Below are positions 23,837 through 33,022 of a stretch of 64,000 bases of DNA, piece after piece. A program made the translations under genes and the position numbers. The notes under the pieces were generated by a model. It was not told the origin of the DNA and ran no database searches. It was given only the letters and a program-made list of their open reading frames with translations. Each line of letters opens with the position of its first letter. The stretch's first letter is position 1. Source of the DNA: an uncultured Adlercreutzia sp. (GTDB taxonomy: Bacteria > Actinomycetota > Coriobacteriia > Coriobacteriales > Eggerthellaceae); contig CABSMC010000003.1 in NCBI GenBank assembly GCA_902478715.1, forward strand, positions 9,233 to 73,232, read 5' to 3'.

Positions 23837-26479
23837 ATGGAACACATCGAAACCCCCACACCTCTCGCCTTCACCGAGCCCACTGCCATCGAGGTGCGCG
23901 GGGCGCGGGTACACAACTTGAAGAACCTCAGCCTGGACGTGCCGCTGCGGCAGCTCGTGGGCATTGCGGGCGTCTCCGGCTCGGGCAAAAGCTCGCTTGC
24001 GCTGGGCGTTCTGTACGCCGAGGGCAGCCGCCGCTACCTGGAGGCGCTTTCCACCTACACCCGCCGGCGCATTTCCCAGGCCGGACGCGCTACCGTAGAC
24101 GAGGTGCTGCACGTGCCGGCGGCCCTCGCCCTGCGCCAGCGGCCCGGCATTCCCGGCGTGCATTCCACCTTCGGCACCTCCACGGAGCTTTTGAACTACC
24201 TGCGCCTCATGTTCTCGCGCCTCGGCTGCCACGTGTGCCCCAACGGGCACGTGAACGCACCGACCCTGAACGTGGCGGCCGAGCTGCCCATCACCTGTTC
24301 CACCTGCGGCGTGGAATTCTACGGCCCCTCCGCCGAGGACCTCGCCTTCAACAGCGGCGGCGCCTGCCCCACCTGCGGCGGCACCGGCGTTGTGCGCGAC
24401 ATCGACGAGTCCACGCTCATCGCCGATCCCAACCTTACCCTGGAAGAGGGCGCCGTGGCCCCCTGGCGCAACCTCATGTGGTCGCTCATGCCCCAGGTGG
24501 CCCGCGAGATGGGCGTGCGCACCGACGTGCCCTACAAGGATCTGACCGATGCCGAGAAGGACATCGTACTGCACGGCCCCATGGAAAAGCGCCACATCCT
24601 GTATGTCCCCAAGAACAAGGACCATGCCACCGAGCTGGACTTCACCTACTACAGCGCCGTGAACACCGTGAGAAATGCGCTGGCAAAGGCGAAGGACGAG
24701 AAGGGCATGGCGCGCGTGGCGAAGTTCCTGTGCGAGTCGGTGTGCCCCGACTGCCACGGCACGCGGCTGTCCGAGAAGGCGCGCACGTCCACCATCGACG
24801 GGCGCAACCTCGCCCAGGTGACGGCCTTGTCGCTGGACGAGCTGCGCAAGTGGCTGCCTGGCGTGGCCCCGTGGCTTCCGCCAGAGATGCGCCCGATGTG
24901 CGATCCCATCACGAGCGAGATGGCCGAGCCCATCCAAAGGCTGGAGCAGCTGGGGCTGGGGTATCTCACCCTCGACCGCGCCAGCGAAACGCTTTCGAAC
25001 GGCGAACGCCAGCGCGTGGCCTTAACGCGCGCCGTGCGCAGCCGCACCACCGGCGTCCTTTACGTGCTGGACGAGCCCTCTATCGGGCTGCACCCGGCGA
25101 ACATCGAGGGGCTGCTCGGGGTCATGGACGACCTTCTGGCCGACGGCAACTCCGTGGTGATGGTGGATCACGACGTGGCCGTGTTGCGCCACGCGAATCA
25201 CCTCATCGAGATCGGCCCCGGTTCGGGCGCCGACGGCGGCCGCGTCATCGCCCAGGGGTCGGTGGCCAACGTGGAAGCGAACCCAGCCAGCCGCATCGGG
25301 CCGTTTTTGGCGGGAACGGCGAAGGTGCGGGTGCGCACGCCCGTCGCGCCCGAGCATCTTTTCGACGAAGGGGCCATCGCATTGGAGACCGACGCCATCC
25401 ACACCGTGCATCCGTTGGAGGCGCGCATTCCGAAAGGGCGTCTGACCTGCGTGACCGGCGTATCCGGCTCGGGCAAGACGACACTCGTGCTGGAAAGCCT
25501 CGTCGCCGGGCTGAAGGCGTCACTGGCCGGCACGACACTGCCAGGGCATGTGCTGTCCGTGGACGCGCCGGGCATCGCGCGGGTCGACCTGGTGGATGCC
25601 ACGCCCATCGGCGTGAACGTGCGCTCCACCGTGGGCACCTACTCCGGCGTGCTGGACGATTTGCGCCGCGCCTTCGCCGCCCTGCCGGACGCCAAGGAGC
25701 AGGGGCTGAAAGCCGGAGCGTTCTCCTACAACACCGGATCTTTGCGCTGCCCCACCTGCGACGGCACGGGGCAGATCTCCCTGGACGTGCAGTTCCTCCC
25801 CGACGTGGACATCCCCTGCCCCGACTGCCGCGGCAGCCGCTACGGGCGGGAGGCCTACGCCATCCAAATGGCCATCGAAGGCGACGTCGAACTGTCCGCC
25901 GACGCCGAAATGGAGCGCAACGCGGCCCATGAGTCCGCCTCCCATGAGAGCCCGGCAACGGCCCACAACCACGCCGGCGATTTCGAAAGCGTGCACACTT
26001 TATCGCTTCCCGAGGTGCTCACTCTCACCGTTGACCAGGCGCTTTCCGCGCTCGCCCACCTGAAGAAGGTGTGGGACAAGTTGCAGATCCTGCACGATTT
26101 GGGCTTGGGCTACCTCACTTTGGGCGAGGCCACGCCAGCGCTTTCCGGCGGCGAAGCCCAACGCCTGAAGCTCGCCAGCGAGATGCGCCGCAGCCAGGAC
26201 GACACCCTCTTCATCTTCGACGAGCCCACCATCGGGCTGCATCCGCTGGACGTGGAAACGCTCATCGGCGTGCTGCAGAAGCTCATCGAGCACGGCGCCA
26301 CCGTCGTGGTCATCGAGCACGACCTGGACATGATCGCCAACGCCGACTACGTCATCGACATGGGGCCCGGCGGTGGCGAGACCGGCGGTCGCATCGTGGC
26401 CGAGGGCACCCCGGCCCAAGTAGCCGCCAACCAGATGAGCCTCACCGGCCGCTACCTTGCGAGGGAGTTGGAGAGCTAA
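23837..26479 (+). CDS. UvrA2-like excinuclease-type ABC ATPase
   Basis: 880 residues of the UvrA family. Two ABC modules are present: Walker A GVSGSGKSSLALGVLY and GVSGSGKTTLVLESL; signatures ETLSNGERQRVAL and PALSGGEAQRLKLA; Walker B VLYVLDEPSIGLHP and LFIFDEPTIGLHP. Zinc modules CPTCGGTG, CPDCHGTR, CPTCDGTG and CPDCRGSR are kept. The signature of the first module reads SNGE rather than SGGE. The protein resembles the shorter UvrA paralogues (UvrA2, drug-resistance-type) more than UvrA1, and no uvrB or uvrC is nearby. Likely role: DNA-lesion or intercalator tolerance. ATG 23837 has a weak ribosome site. Confidence 0.88.
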   Translation: MEHIETPTPLAFTEPTAIEVRGARVHNLKNLSLDVPLRQLVGIAGVSGSGKSSLALGVLYAEGSRRYLEALSTYTRRRISQAGRATVDEVLHVPAALALRQRPGIPGVHSTFGTSTELLNYLRLMFSRLGCHVCPNGHVNAPTLNVAAELPITCSTCGVEFYGPSAEDLAFNSGGACPTCGGTGVVRDIDESTLIADPNLTLEEGAVAPWRNLMWSLMPQVAREMGVRTDVPYKDLTDAEKDIVLHGPMEKRHILYVPKNKDHATELDFTYYSAVNTVRNALAKAKDEKGMARVAKFLCESVCPDCHGTRLSEKARTSTIDGRNLAQVTALSLDELRKWLPGVAPWLPPEMRPMCDPITSEMAEPIQRLEQLGLGYLTLDRASETLSNGERQRVALTRAVRSRTTGVLYVLDEPSIGLHPANIEGLLGVMDDLLADGNSVVMVDHDVAVLRHANHLIEIGPGSGADGGRVIAQGSVANVEANPASRIGPFLAGTAKVRVRTPVAPEHLFDEGAIALETDAIHTVHPLEARIPKGRLTCVTGVSGSGKTTLVLESLVAGLKASLAGTTLPGHVLSVDAPGIARVDLVDATPIGVNVRSTVGTYSGVLDDLRRAFAALPDAKEQGLKAGAFSYNTGSLRCPTCDGTGQISLDVQFLPDVDIPCPDCRGSRYGREAYAIQMAIEGDVELSADAEMERNAAHESASHESPATAHNHAGDFESVHTLSLPEVLTLTVDQALSALAHLKKVWDKLQILHDLGLGYLTLGEATPALSGGEAQRLKLASEMRRSQDDTLFIFDEPTIGLHPLDVETLIGVLQKLIEHGATVVVIEHDLDMIANADYVIDMGPGGGETGGRIVAEGTPAQVAANQMSLTGRYLARELES

Positions 26480-26526
26480 GGAGCTGAAGAGCGAGAGAGC
26501 GAAGGAGCGAACGCTCGCCAGCATAC

Positions 26527-26946
26527 CTACCTCTCGTTTTCTCTCGCCAGCTCTCTACGGAGTACCGATGCGGCAGCCGGCGTGCGCAAGACAATATGGA
26601 CGAGCAGGGCAGCGAGCAGCACCTTGGCGGAAAGGGCATGCAATGGGCCCCAGAAATAGTAGCCCGTCGCATAGAAGCCCAAAGAAGGCAGCAGTGTCCC
26701 CGACACCATAGCTCCCGATACGACGCAGAACGCGAGCGAGACCAGCAACGCCCCGTTGAGCACGCGCTGCGCCCAGCGACCGCGACCGCCCAAGCCTTCA
26801 CCACTCGCCACAACATGAGCGACCAGGAGCACGAATACGCCCGTCCCAAGGTATTCATGAAAAGGCACTCCCGTCAGCGCTGGATTCGTCGCCGCCAAAT
26901 AGAGAGCCAGCAACACAATATCGAAAACGACCCTAGGTGCCCGCAT
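26527..26946 (-). CDS. DUF4405-like four-helix membrane protein, putative b-type cytochrome
   Basis: 139 residues with four hydrophobic helices. Histidines lie in or near the helices (PFHEY, LLVAHVV, PLHALSAKV, LLVHIVLR), a pattern seen in DUF4405/cytochrome b561-like quinone-linked proteins that hold haem between helices. Its start overlaps the end of the CX4CH protein gene by 14 bp (AAGGGG ahead of the ATG), so the two are translationally coupled. It is the last gene of a set that begins with a molybdoenzyme. Haem binding is inference from the histidines. Confidence 0.7.
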   Translation of the reverse strand: MRAPRVVFDIVLLALYLAATNPALTGVPFHEYLGTGVFVLLVAHVVASGEGLGGRGRWAQRVLNGALLVSLAFCVVSGAMVSGTLLPSLGFYATGYYFWGPLHALSAKVLLAALLVHIVLRTPAAASVLRRELARENER

Positions 26947-27358
26947 GACGTTCCCCTTTCGACAAACGACGCGATACTACCCAAAGGCCCAGCACCAGCA
27001 CTACGGGCATGAGTATCCACAGATTTAAGGACATGTCAGAAGCCTGGTGGTAGCGCCCCGCGAGCGTCTCCCACCCATGGCACTCAACCGATGCGCAGCC
27101 AGCCTCGGGGCAGCGCATCTCGCTGTGCCCGTCGGGCTCGGGAACGGCGTCGTATCCGTGGCACGCACCGTTCGTGCAACCCGCTACCGGACAAGCAACG
27201 TCAGCCGTCAGGGGATGCAGCCCCGAATCCGGCGCAACCGCAAACCCCACCCCCACCGCACCGACCAGAACGGCACCTACGACCGCAGCGGCCAGCAGCC
27301 TCTTTCTCGCCGACCTTTGCCCCCGCGACCGCTTAGCTTCTTTCGAACTCAAATTCAC
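26933..27358 (-). CDS. Exported Cys/His-rich protein with two CX4CH motifs and two membrane segments
   Basis: 141 residues. An N-terminal membrane anchor (about residues 19-42) precedes an extracytoplasmic part with two similar blocks, CPVAGCTNGACHGY and CPEAGCASVECHGW, then a second membrane helix (about 110-128) and a basic tail. Each block has C-x3-C-x4-C-H, which resembles a CX4CH haem-c motif but could equally bind a metal or FeS centre. The start is GTG after AAAGGG. It is coupled to the DUF4405-like gene and lies behind the molybdoenzyme operon, separated by a hairpin terminator. I know no named family for it. Confidence 0.65.
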   Translation of the reverse strand: MNLSSKEAKRSRGQRSARKRLLAAAVVGAVLVGAVGVGFAVAPDSGLHPLTADVACPVAGCTNGACHGYDAVPEPDGHSEMRCPEAGCASVECHGWETLAGRYHQASDMSLNLWILMPVVLVLGLWVVSRRLSKGERHAGT

Positions 27359-27393
27359 CGCGTACCCTTTCCTCTTCCTTTCCTTCCCAACAA

Positions 27394-27425
27394 AAGAGCC
27401 GCAAGCTGCGGGGCCTGCGGCTCTT
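27394..27425 (-). terminator. Terminator or attenuator between the NrfD-like gene and the CX4CH gene
   Basis: AAGAGCCGCA (27394-27403), a 12-nt loop and TGCGGCTCTT (27416-27425) pair perfectly; the minus strand then reads TTTTG. It should end most of the operon transcript 35 bp after the NrfD-like stop, leaving the last two genes to read-through or their own promoter. Confidence 0.75.
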
Positions 27426-27459
27426 CGAAGAGAGAGCTATCTTGTACCGGAGCAGCCGA

Positions 27460-28662
27460 TTAGGCGACCTTCTCCTTAAGGTGCAGGGGCAGGTACTTCA
27501 GGCCCAGTAGCAGCAGGAAGCCGCCGAGGGCCACCACACCCAGGGCCACGCCGAACTCCAGAGGCGTCGGCCAGTACACGAGGCCCTGGTAGCCGAAGAG
27601 CGACATACCAGACTCCCAGTTCGTGATAGTCATCTGGTTGGCCACATCGGCGAACTCGATGTTGGGAATCTGGAAGCCACCCACCAGAATCTCGCAGCGC
27701 TTGCAGAACACGCCGGCGATCACGAGCGCCGAGGCGAGAACCACGCCGCCCTTGGTGCGCAGGCGCGGCACGAACAGGATGACGCAAGCTAGCACCATGC
27801 AGGCGATCTGCGTCCAGAAGAACGGGGCCAGCGGGCCGGTAACCAGCATTGCCACCACATTGGCGCCCTCGCCGCCGGGGAAGCCGCTCGTCAGCAGATC
27901 GCAGGCGAAGAAGTACAGATCGACGCAGGTGAACACCGCGAGCATTTTCGCCAGGTTTACCATGGAGGAGCGCTCGATGCTAAGCCGTCCCGCCTTCTGC
28001 AGGGCGATGACCACGATGAGCACAAGCGCCGTGCCGCAATCCAGCGCCGAGGCCACGAACCACGGGCCCATAAGGGCAGTGTGCCAGAACTCGTGAGCCG
28101 CCGACAGCGAGAAGATCCAGGCCGTCACTGTGTGCACGCCCACGGCCACCACCAGCGCAATGATGGAGATGACACGGATGGCGGTGTGCGACATCTTCCC
28201 CGTATCCTCGCGCCGATAGGCCCACAGGTACACGATGGAGAGAATCAGATACGTGGAGAGCACGATGATGTCCCACATGAGCGGCGAGCTAAGGTTGGAG
28301 TACACGAACAGCTCCCACAGGCGCAAGGGACCGCCCAAGTCAACCACCACAAAGCCGATGGCCACGCAGGTGCAGCAGATGCTCGTCCAGATGGCCACCC
28401 GCGAGATGTCCCCGAAGCCCTTCATGCCGAAGGCGTTGGGGATGGAGCTGATGATAAGGCCGCCAGCGGACAGACCCACGAAGAACATGAACAGGGTGAT
28501 GTAGAAGCCCCAGGAATCAAGGTTGCGCATGCCGGTCTGAATCATGCCGCCGGAAAGCTGCACCATCCACAGGGCAACGCCGATAACCGCCACGACCGCG
28601 CAAGCGATGATCCCCACGGTCAGTCCGCGATGGGACGCGGCGCTTCCTTTCGCATCGTTCAT
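27460..28662 (-). CDS. NrfD/PsrC-family membrane anchor of the molybdoenzyme complex
   Basis: 400 residues with about ten hydrophobic helices. Features of the NrfD family include FMFFVGLSAGGLIISS near the N-terminus and the central LWAYRRED and AWIFSLSAAHEFWHT segments. It would exchange electrons with menaquinone and dock the FeS subunit encoded upstream. ATG 28662 follows GGAAGGGAG and is 14 bp after the FeS gene stop. No CXXCH haem motif is present. Confidence 0.9.
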   Translation of the reverse strand: MNDAKGSAASHRGLTVGIIACAVVAVIGVALWMVQLSGGMIQTGMRNLDSWGFYITLFMFFVGLSAGGLIISSIPNAFGMKGFGDISRVAIWTSICCTCVAIGFVVVDLGGPLRLWELFVYSNLSSPLMWDIIVLSTYLILSIVYLWAYRREDTGKMSHTAIRVISIIALVVAVGVHTVTAWIFSLSAAHEFWHTALMGPWFVASALDCGTALVLIVVIALQKAGRLSIERSSMVNLAKMLAVFTCVDLYFFACDLLTSGFPGGEGANVVAMLVTGPLAPFFWTQIACMVLACVILFVPRLRTKGGVVLASALVIAGVFCKRCEILVGGFQIPNIEFADVANQMTITNWESGMSLFGYQGLVYWPTPLEFGVALGVVALGGFLLLLGLKYLPLHLKEKVA

Positions 28663-28676
28663 AGCGTACTCCCTTC

Positions 28677-29297
28677 CTAGACGAGATAGTAGACAGAGGG
28701 CTTGGTGCCGAACTCGGTGTGCAGTTGCGTGTACTCCCGGCTGGCCAGAAGCTTGGACACCTCGGAGTTCGGATCGTCCAGGTCGCCGAAGTGGCGGGCA
28801 CGACCGATGCAGTCGGCCACACAAGCCGGCTGCTCGCCGCGAGCCACGCGCTGGGTGCAGAAGATGCACTTCTCCACGGTGTGCTTCTCGTGTTTGGCGG
28901 CATCGGCGTCGCCCAGGGCGAAGTCGGCGTAGTAGGCCGGCTCCTCCCAGTTGAACGAGCGGACGCCGGTGTAGGGGCAAGCGGCAAGGCACATGCGGCA
29001 GCCAATGCACTTATCGTAATCCTGGCGCACAATGCCCGTCTGCTCGTCCTTCCATGTGGCACCCACCGGGCACACCTTGGTGCAGGCCGGGTTCTCGCAG
29101 TGCTGGCAGGCCACGGGCCAATGCTGCATCTCGGGGTTGTCCCAGGTGCCGCCGGCCGTATCCGGAGCGTTGCCGCCCTCGGTAAGAACGCGGTTCCAGA
29201 TAATGTTGTTGGGAATGTTGTTGGCCACTTTACACACGACCGAGCAGGTCTTGCAGCCAGAGCAACGCTTCAGGTCAATGACCATTCCGTATCTCAT
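28677..29297 (-). CDS. 4Fe-4S electron-transfer subunit of the second molybdoenzyme
   Basis: 206 residues with four ferredoxin-type clusters: CSGCKTCSVVCK, CQHCENPACTKVCPVGA, CIGCRMCLAACPYTG and CIFC...CVADC. Between clusters it carries an insert (HWP and WNRVLTEGGNAPDT) common in tetrathionate/DMSO-reductase-type B subunits. It starts 12 bp after the catalytic subunit stop and ends 14 bp before the NrfD-like start. It links the membrane quinol site to the molybdenum site outside the cell. Confidence 0.94.
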   Translation of the reverse strand: MRYGMVIDLKRCSGCKTCSVVCKVANNIPNNIIWNRVLTEGGNAPDTAGGTWDNPEMQHWPVACQHCENPACTKVCPVGATWKDEQTGIVRQDYDKCIGCRMCLAACPYTGVRSFNWEEPAYYADFALGDADAAKHEKHTVEKCIFCTQRVARGEQPACVADCIGRARHFGDLDDPNSEVSKLLASREYTQLHTEFGTKPSVYYLV

Positions 29298-29309
29298 GGG
29301 TTCCTCCTC

Positions 29310-31793
29310 TTATTCCTGCGACTCTGCCACGCCGTCCCACGGCTCAATTTCCACGAGGCAATCGTGATAGGCGTAGGTGGGGCAGGTCCAATCCACGATC
29401 TGCTTGCTCGTCAGGTCGTTGTTGCAGCCGCTCTTGTACTGGGAGCGCTGCCAGCCGCGGTCGATGTCCAGGCAGCCCGGGCGAATGCCGGCGCTGAAGG
29501 TGGCCTTGGCTACCGCATGGCCGCGATCGTTGAACAGGCGCACGTAGCTGCCGTCCTCGATGCCGCGAACTTCGGCATCAGCGGGATTGATGCGCACGCA
29601 GGGCTCGTTGATCTCCATCTCGCGCAGCAACGGGTTCTGACCGTAGTAAGAATGCACGCGGAAGCGACGGGTGCCGGCGGTCACGATGAGCGGGTACTTC
29701 TCGGCCAGGGGGTTGGCGTCGAAGCCACCGGCTGTGACGGGCCACGCCTCCATGGGCGGCTCCCAATGGGGCAGCGCGATGCTCGCGGGATCCATGGGCT
29801 GGCCGTAGTTCTCGATGGGGCCAGGGTTCTCCTGATAGAACTGCAGCTTGCCCGTCATGGTCATGTAGGCCGGCATGGGAACGGCGCCCACGTACATCAC
29901 GCCGGCTTCCTTCAACTTGTCGGCATCGATGCCCATGGCGGCGCTCATGGCCGTGTTCACCACGTGCTTCATGCCCTCGTCGAACTCCTCTTGGAACCAC
30001 TCGTCCAAGCCGAGTCCACGGCCGATGAGGTTCGCCATGTCGTAGTCGGACTTGGCCTCGAACTTCGGCTCGACGGCCTTATCGGCCCAAACCAGACAGC
30101 CGTTCATGCCAATGGGGCCGCCCACTTCCTGAATGGTGGCCGCCGGCAGCACGATATCGGAAATGTCGGCCGTATCACACCACTCGATGTTGGCCGTCAC
30201 CAGGAAATCGAACTTCTTGTAGGCCTCGATGGTCTGGTTGCAATCGGGAGCCGAGTTCACGATGTTCGCTCCGAAGGAGATGAGCATCTTGAGCGGCTGC
30301 TTCACGGTGACGTCGGGCAACTCCATCGTCTGCTCGCCCATATGCGCCGTGATGCCCGGGAACGTGAACTCCCCCGTTTCCAGCAAGTCGGGGAACATGA
30401 AGGTGCCAAGCGACTGAACGATAACGGGATGCTCGGTTTCCGCCTCATCGAAGCCGCTGGAATTGAGCGGGTAGTTCATACGAGGCTCGGGCACCATACC
30501 GCGCATGATGCGCAGAACACTCACCGCCGCAATAGTATTGAACCCATGGCCGTAATGGTCGATGCCATAGCCCTGGAAGATGTCGGCCATACCGGGACGA
30601 CAAAGCAGGTCGGCGAAGGTGCGAATGGTTTCCTCGGGAACGGTGGTCACCTCGGACACCATCTCGATGGGATACTCGCTGATGCGGTCGATGAGCAGAC
30701 TGTAGGCCGTATTGCAGCGCTGGCCGGCGACCTCGATGCCCTTCTTGCGCAGCACGGGGTTCTGCGCCGTGGAGGCGTAGCCCATGGCATTCGTGGCCTC
30801 GTCCCACACGGCAAAGTCGTCGGCATCGGCCGCCACGCCCTCTTCCAAGTCGCTCTTGCGCAGGAAGCGGCCGTCGGACTCTTTCACGAGGAACGGCGCA
30901 CAGGACTTCTGCTGCATGAAAGCGTCATCCGTCTTGCCCTCTTCCTCGATGATCTTCGCCAAACCGAGAGCAAGCGCGGCGTCGGTGCCGGGCTGCAACG
31001 ATACGAACAAGTCGGCCTTCTGCCCGATGGTGTTCTTGTTGGGGTCGACGACGATGAGCTTGCAATCGTTGTTCTCAATCGCGTCAGCGATGTAATGCCA
31101 GGCGTTGGGCCAGGACACGATAGGGTTGTGGCCCCACACAACGAAGGTGTTCATTTGGGAGACGAGATCCATATCGACGCCGCCCTGATAGTAGAAGCCG
31201 CCCGCCGTGTACATGGTGCCTTGCGTGAGCGCGAAGTCAGTAGTGCGGTTCTGGTGCGAGAACTGGGCCACGTTCTCCAAACGGTTAAGGTTGTACATGT
31301 TGCGAGGCTCGGTAGTGCCGTAGGTGAAGGCGCATACGCTGCCCGTGCCGAACTCCGCCTGGTACTCCTTGATTTTCGTGCAAATGGTGTCGATGGCCTC
31401 ATCCCAGCTGATGCGCTCCCACTGGCCAGCGCCGCGCTCGGTGCCCTCGGCCCGCTTCATGGGGTACTGGATGCGCTTCTCCTGCACGATCAGCGTGGGG
31501 ATGGAAGCGCCGCGGGCGCACATGCGCTTCTGATCAATGGGCGCCCCCTCGATCTCCTTCGCGCGCGTGAGCACCACGTTGCCATCGCGTACCACCGCTT
31601 CCAGCGGGCAACCCATGCAGGCGTTGCAGTAGGTCGTACAGATTTTCTCGTCGCTTTGGGCCGAAGCCGTCTTGGGCGTAAGGGCCGCGAACCCGGCAGC
31701 CGAAGCGCTACCCGCAACGAGCGCAGCCGCGGCCGTGGTCTTGAGGAACCCTCTTCGCGTCAGAGTTCCCGTTGTGTTCCGAACAGGCTCCAA
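29310..31793 (-). CDS. Second Tat-exported molybdopterin oxidoreductase catalytic subunit
   Basis: 827 residues. The start is TTG 31793 after AAAGGGGACATC. A twin-arginine signal (TRRGFLKTT) ends in AQS, a likely signal-peptidase site. A [4Fe-4S] motif CTTYCNACMGCPLEA...CARG follows, then FVVWGHNPIVSWPN, LIVVDPNKNTIGQKAD and the C-terminal dinucleotide domain with TAGTRRFRVHSYYGQNP. It heads the operon with FeS and NrfD-like subunits, so it is an ABC-type respiratory enzyme reducing an external substrate with menaquinol electrons. The family includes DMSO, polysulfide, tetrathionate and catechol-dehydroxylating enzymes; the substrate here cannot be read from motifs. Confidence 0.92.
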   Translation of the reverse strand: MEPVRNTTGTLTRRGFLKTTAAAALVAGSASAAGFAALTPKTASAQSDEKICTTYCNACMGCPLEAVVRDGNVVLTRAKEIEGAPIDQKRMCARGASIPTLIVQEKRIQYPMKRAEGTERGAGQWERISWDEAIDTICTKIKEYQAEFGTGSVCAFTYGTTEPRNMYNLNRLENVAQFSHQNRTTDFALTQGTMYTAGGFYYQGGVDMDLVSQMNTFVVWGHNPIVSWPNAWHYIADAIENNDCKLIVVDPNKNTIGQKADLFVSLQPGTDAALALGLAKIIEEEGKTDDAFMQQKSCAPFLVKESDGRFLRKSDLEEGVAADADDFAVWDEATNAMGYASTAQNPVLRKKGIEVAGQRCNTAYSLLIDRISEYPIEMVSEVTTVPEETIRTFADLLCRPGMADIFQGYGIDHYGHGFNTIAAVSVLRIMRGMVPEPRMNYPLNSSGFDEAETEHPVIVQSLGTFMFPDLLETGEFTFPGITAHMGEQTMELPDVTVKQPLKMLISFGANIVNSAPDCNQTIEAYKKFDFLVTANIEWCDTADISDIVLPAATIQEVGGPIGMNGCLVWADKAVEPKFEAKSDYDMANLIGRGLGLDEWFQEEFDEGMKHVVNTAMSAAMGIDADKLKEAGVMYVGAVPMPAYMTMTGKLQFYQENPGPIENYGQPMDPASIALPHWEPPMEAWPVTAGGFDANPLAEKYPLIVTAGTRRFRVHSYYGQNPLLREMEINEPCVRINPADAEVRGIEDGSYVRLFNDRGHAVAKATFSAGIRPGCLDIDRGWQRSQYKSGCNNDLTSKQIVDWTCPTYAYHDCLVEIEPWDGVAESQE

Positions 31794-31817
31794 GATGTCC
31801 CCTTTCCTCGTCTCGTG

Positions 31818-31842
31818 TGCCCGTCGGCGATGTTGACGGGCA
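31818..31842. promoter_or_regulatory. Inverted repeat TGCCCGTC-N9-GACGGGCA upstream of the second molybdoenzyme
   Basis: Perfect 8-bp arms, 25 bp ahead of the TTG start. It may be an operator for the adjacent LysR protein or an RNA hairpin in the leader. Confidence 0.45.
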
Positions 31843-31955
31843 TCTTATGACCTCATTCTGAAATCGAGCGAGGCTTGAGGGGAGAATCTTTGAGTTGTTC
31901 GCCGGGAGCTTTTGGTTTACGAAGGAGTTCGCTTAGATATGGAGACGAACCGCTG

Positions 31956-32861
31956 TCAGTCCTTCCAAAGGACGAAATCCTCTTTGCCGCTGAAAAACCG
32001 CAGCAGATATGGGTCACCGAGCCCCTTCTTCGCAATGGTGCAGTAGAACCATTTCATGGGAGACTCTTCAAGGGGAATGCACACCACGTCTGGAGCGACG
32101 CGAGGAAACCTCAAATCGCGATAAGCATAGGTGAGCGTCACCCCAGTTTGCACCATTTCGAGCCGATTGTGCAAGCCCGAACGCGTACACACGAAGTTGA
32201 GCTTGACGCCACGCTCCTCGGTCGCTTCCACCAGGCGATCGTGCACGTCGAAACCCGGACCTTGGGAGGTGAAGGGACGTCCTTCCAAATCCTCGAGACG
32301 TATGAAGCTCTTCTCGGCAAGGGGATCATCAGCACGGACGGCGATATGAATGCGTCCCCCAATGGCCGTGTCGTAATCGAAAAGGGACTCGTTCACCACT
32401 GTGGCAATAAGGCTCGCATAATCAAGATCGCCCTCAAGGATTTGTTGGCGTAACTCCACGCAGTTTGCTTCGGTGAAGCGCATTCCCTTGGTCACGAGCT
32501 CGCTTGTCGAGGAAAAGTCGATGACCTGTCTCATCTCGCCCGAGGTCATAACGTCGCTTGCCTCCACCGATTGCCCAAAACGCACGATCCCTTGGCTCTT
32601 TAGCTTGCCGAGGTTCAGCTCGACCTCCATTTGTGCGAACGCACTCACCACTGGACGCGAGGCGCTGAACAGAAGGTCGGCCGCGGCCGTGGGAAAAAGC
32701 ACGTTGCCTCGGTTCTCGAACAGCGGCTCCCCCATTTCCTGAGCCAGCCGCGCCACCGACTTGCGCAACGCTTGCCGTGAAATGAACAGTGAGTCGGCCG
32801 CCTGCGTGAAACTGCGCATCTCATAAACCCGAGAAAAGTACTTGATCTGCTGAATGTCCAT
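31956..32861 (-). CDS. LysR-family regulator of the adjacent molybdoenzyme operon
   Basis: 301 residues. An N-terminal winged helix (MDIQQIKYFSRVYEMRSFTQ, then LFISRQALRKSVARL) is followed by a LysR substrate-binding domain. ATG 32861 follows GAGGAGGGG. It lies on the same strand directly upstream of the second molybdoenzyme (162-bp gap), so it most likely controls that operon, perhaps through the dyad at 31818. Confidence 0.9.
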   Translation of the reverse strand: MDIQQIKYFSRVYEMRSFTQAADSLFISRQALRKSVARLAQEMGEPLFENRGNVLFPTAAADLLFSASRPVVSAFAQMEVELNLGKLKSQGIVRFGQSVEASDVMTSGEMRQVIDFSSTSELVTKGMRFTEANCVELRQQILEGDLDYASLIATVVNESLFDYDTAIGGRIHIAVRADDPLAEKSFIRLEDLEGRPFTSQGPGFDVHDRLVEATEERGVKLNFVCTRSGLHNRLEMVQTGVTLTYAYRDLRFPRVAPDVVCIPLEESPMKWFYCTIAKKGLGDPYLLRFFSGKEDFVLWKD

Positions 32862-33022
32862 AGCCCCTCCTCGCGTCGTGCGGCTCCGATCGGCCATCGC
32901 AGCCCGACGAGCCTTCCTCCGCAGCAATCCAATACGATGGAAGGCCCGCATGAGGACGGGCCTTCCATCGATGCCAGCTCGCTAAAGCTTAACATCCCAA
33001 ACAGTATGCGCGCTACGACTTT

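Noticed and set aside
28719..31850. 1043-codon open frame on the plus strand
   Set aside because: Antisense to the second molybdoenzyme and its FeS subunit; no recognisable motif.
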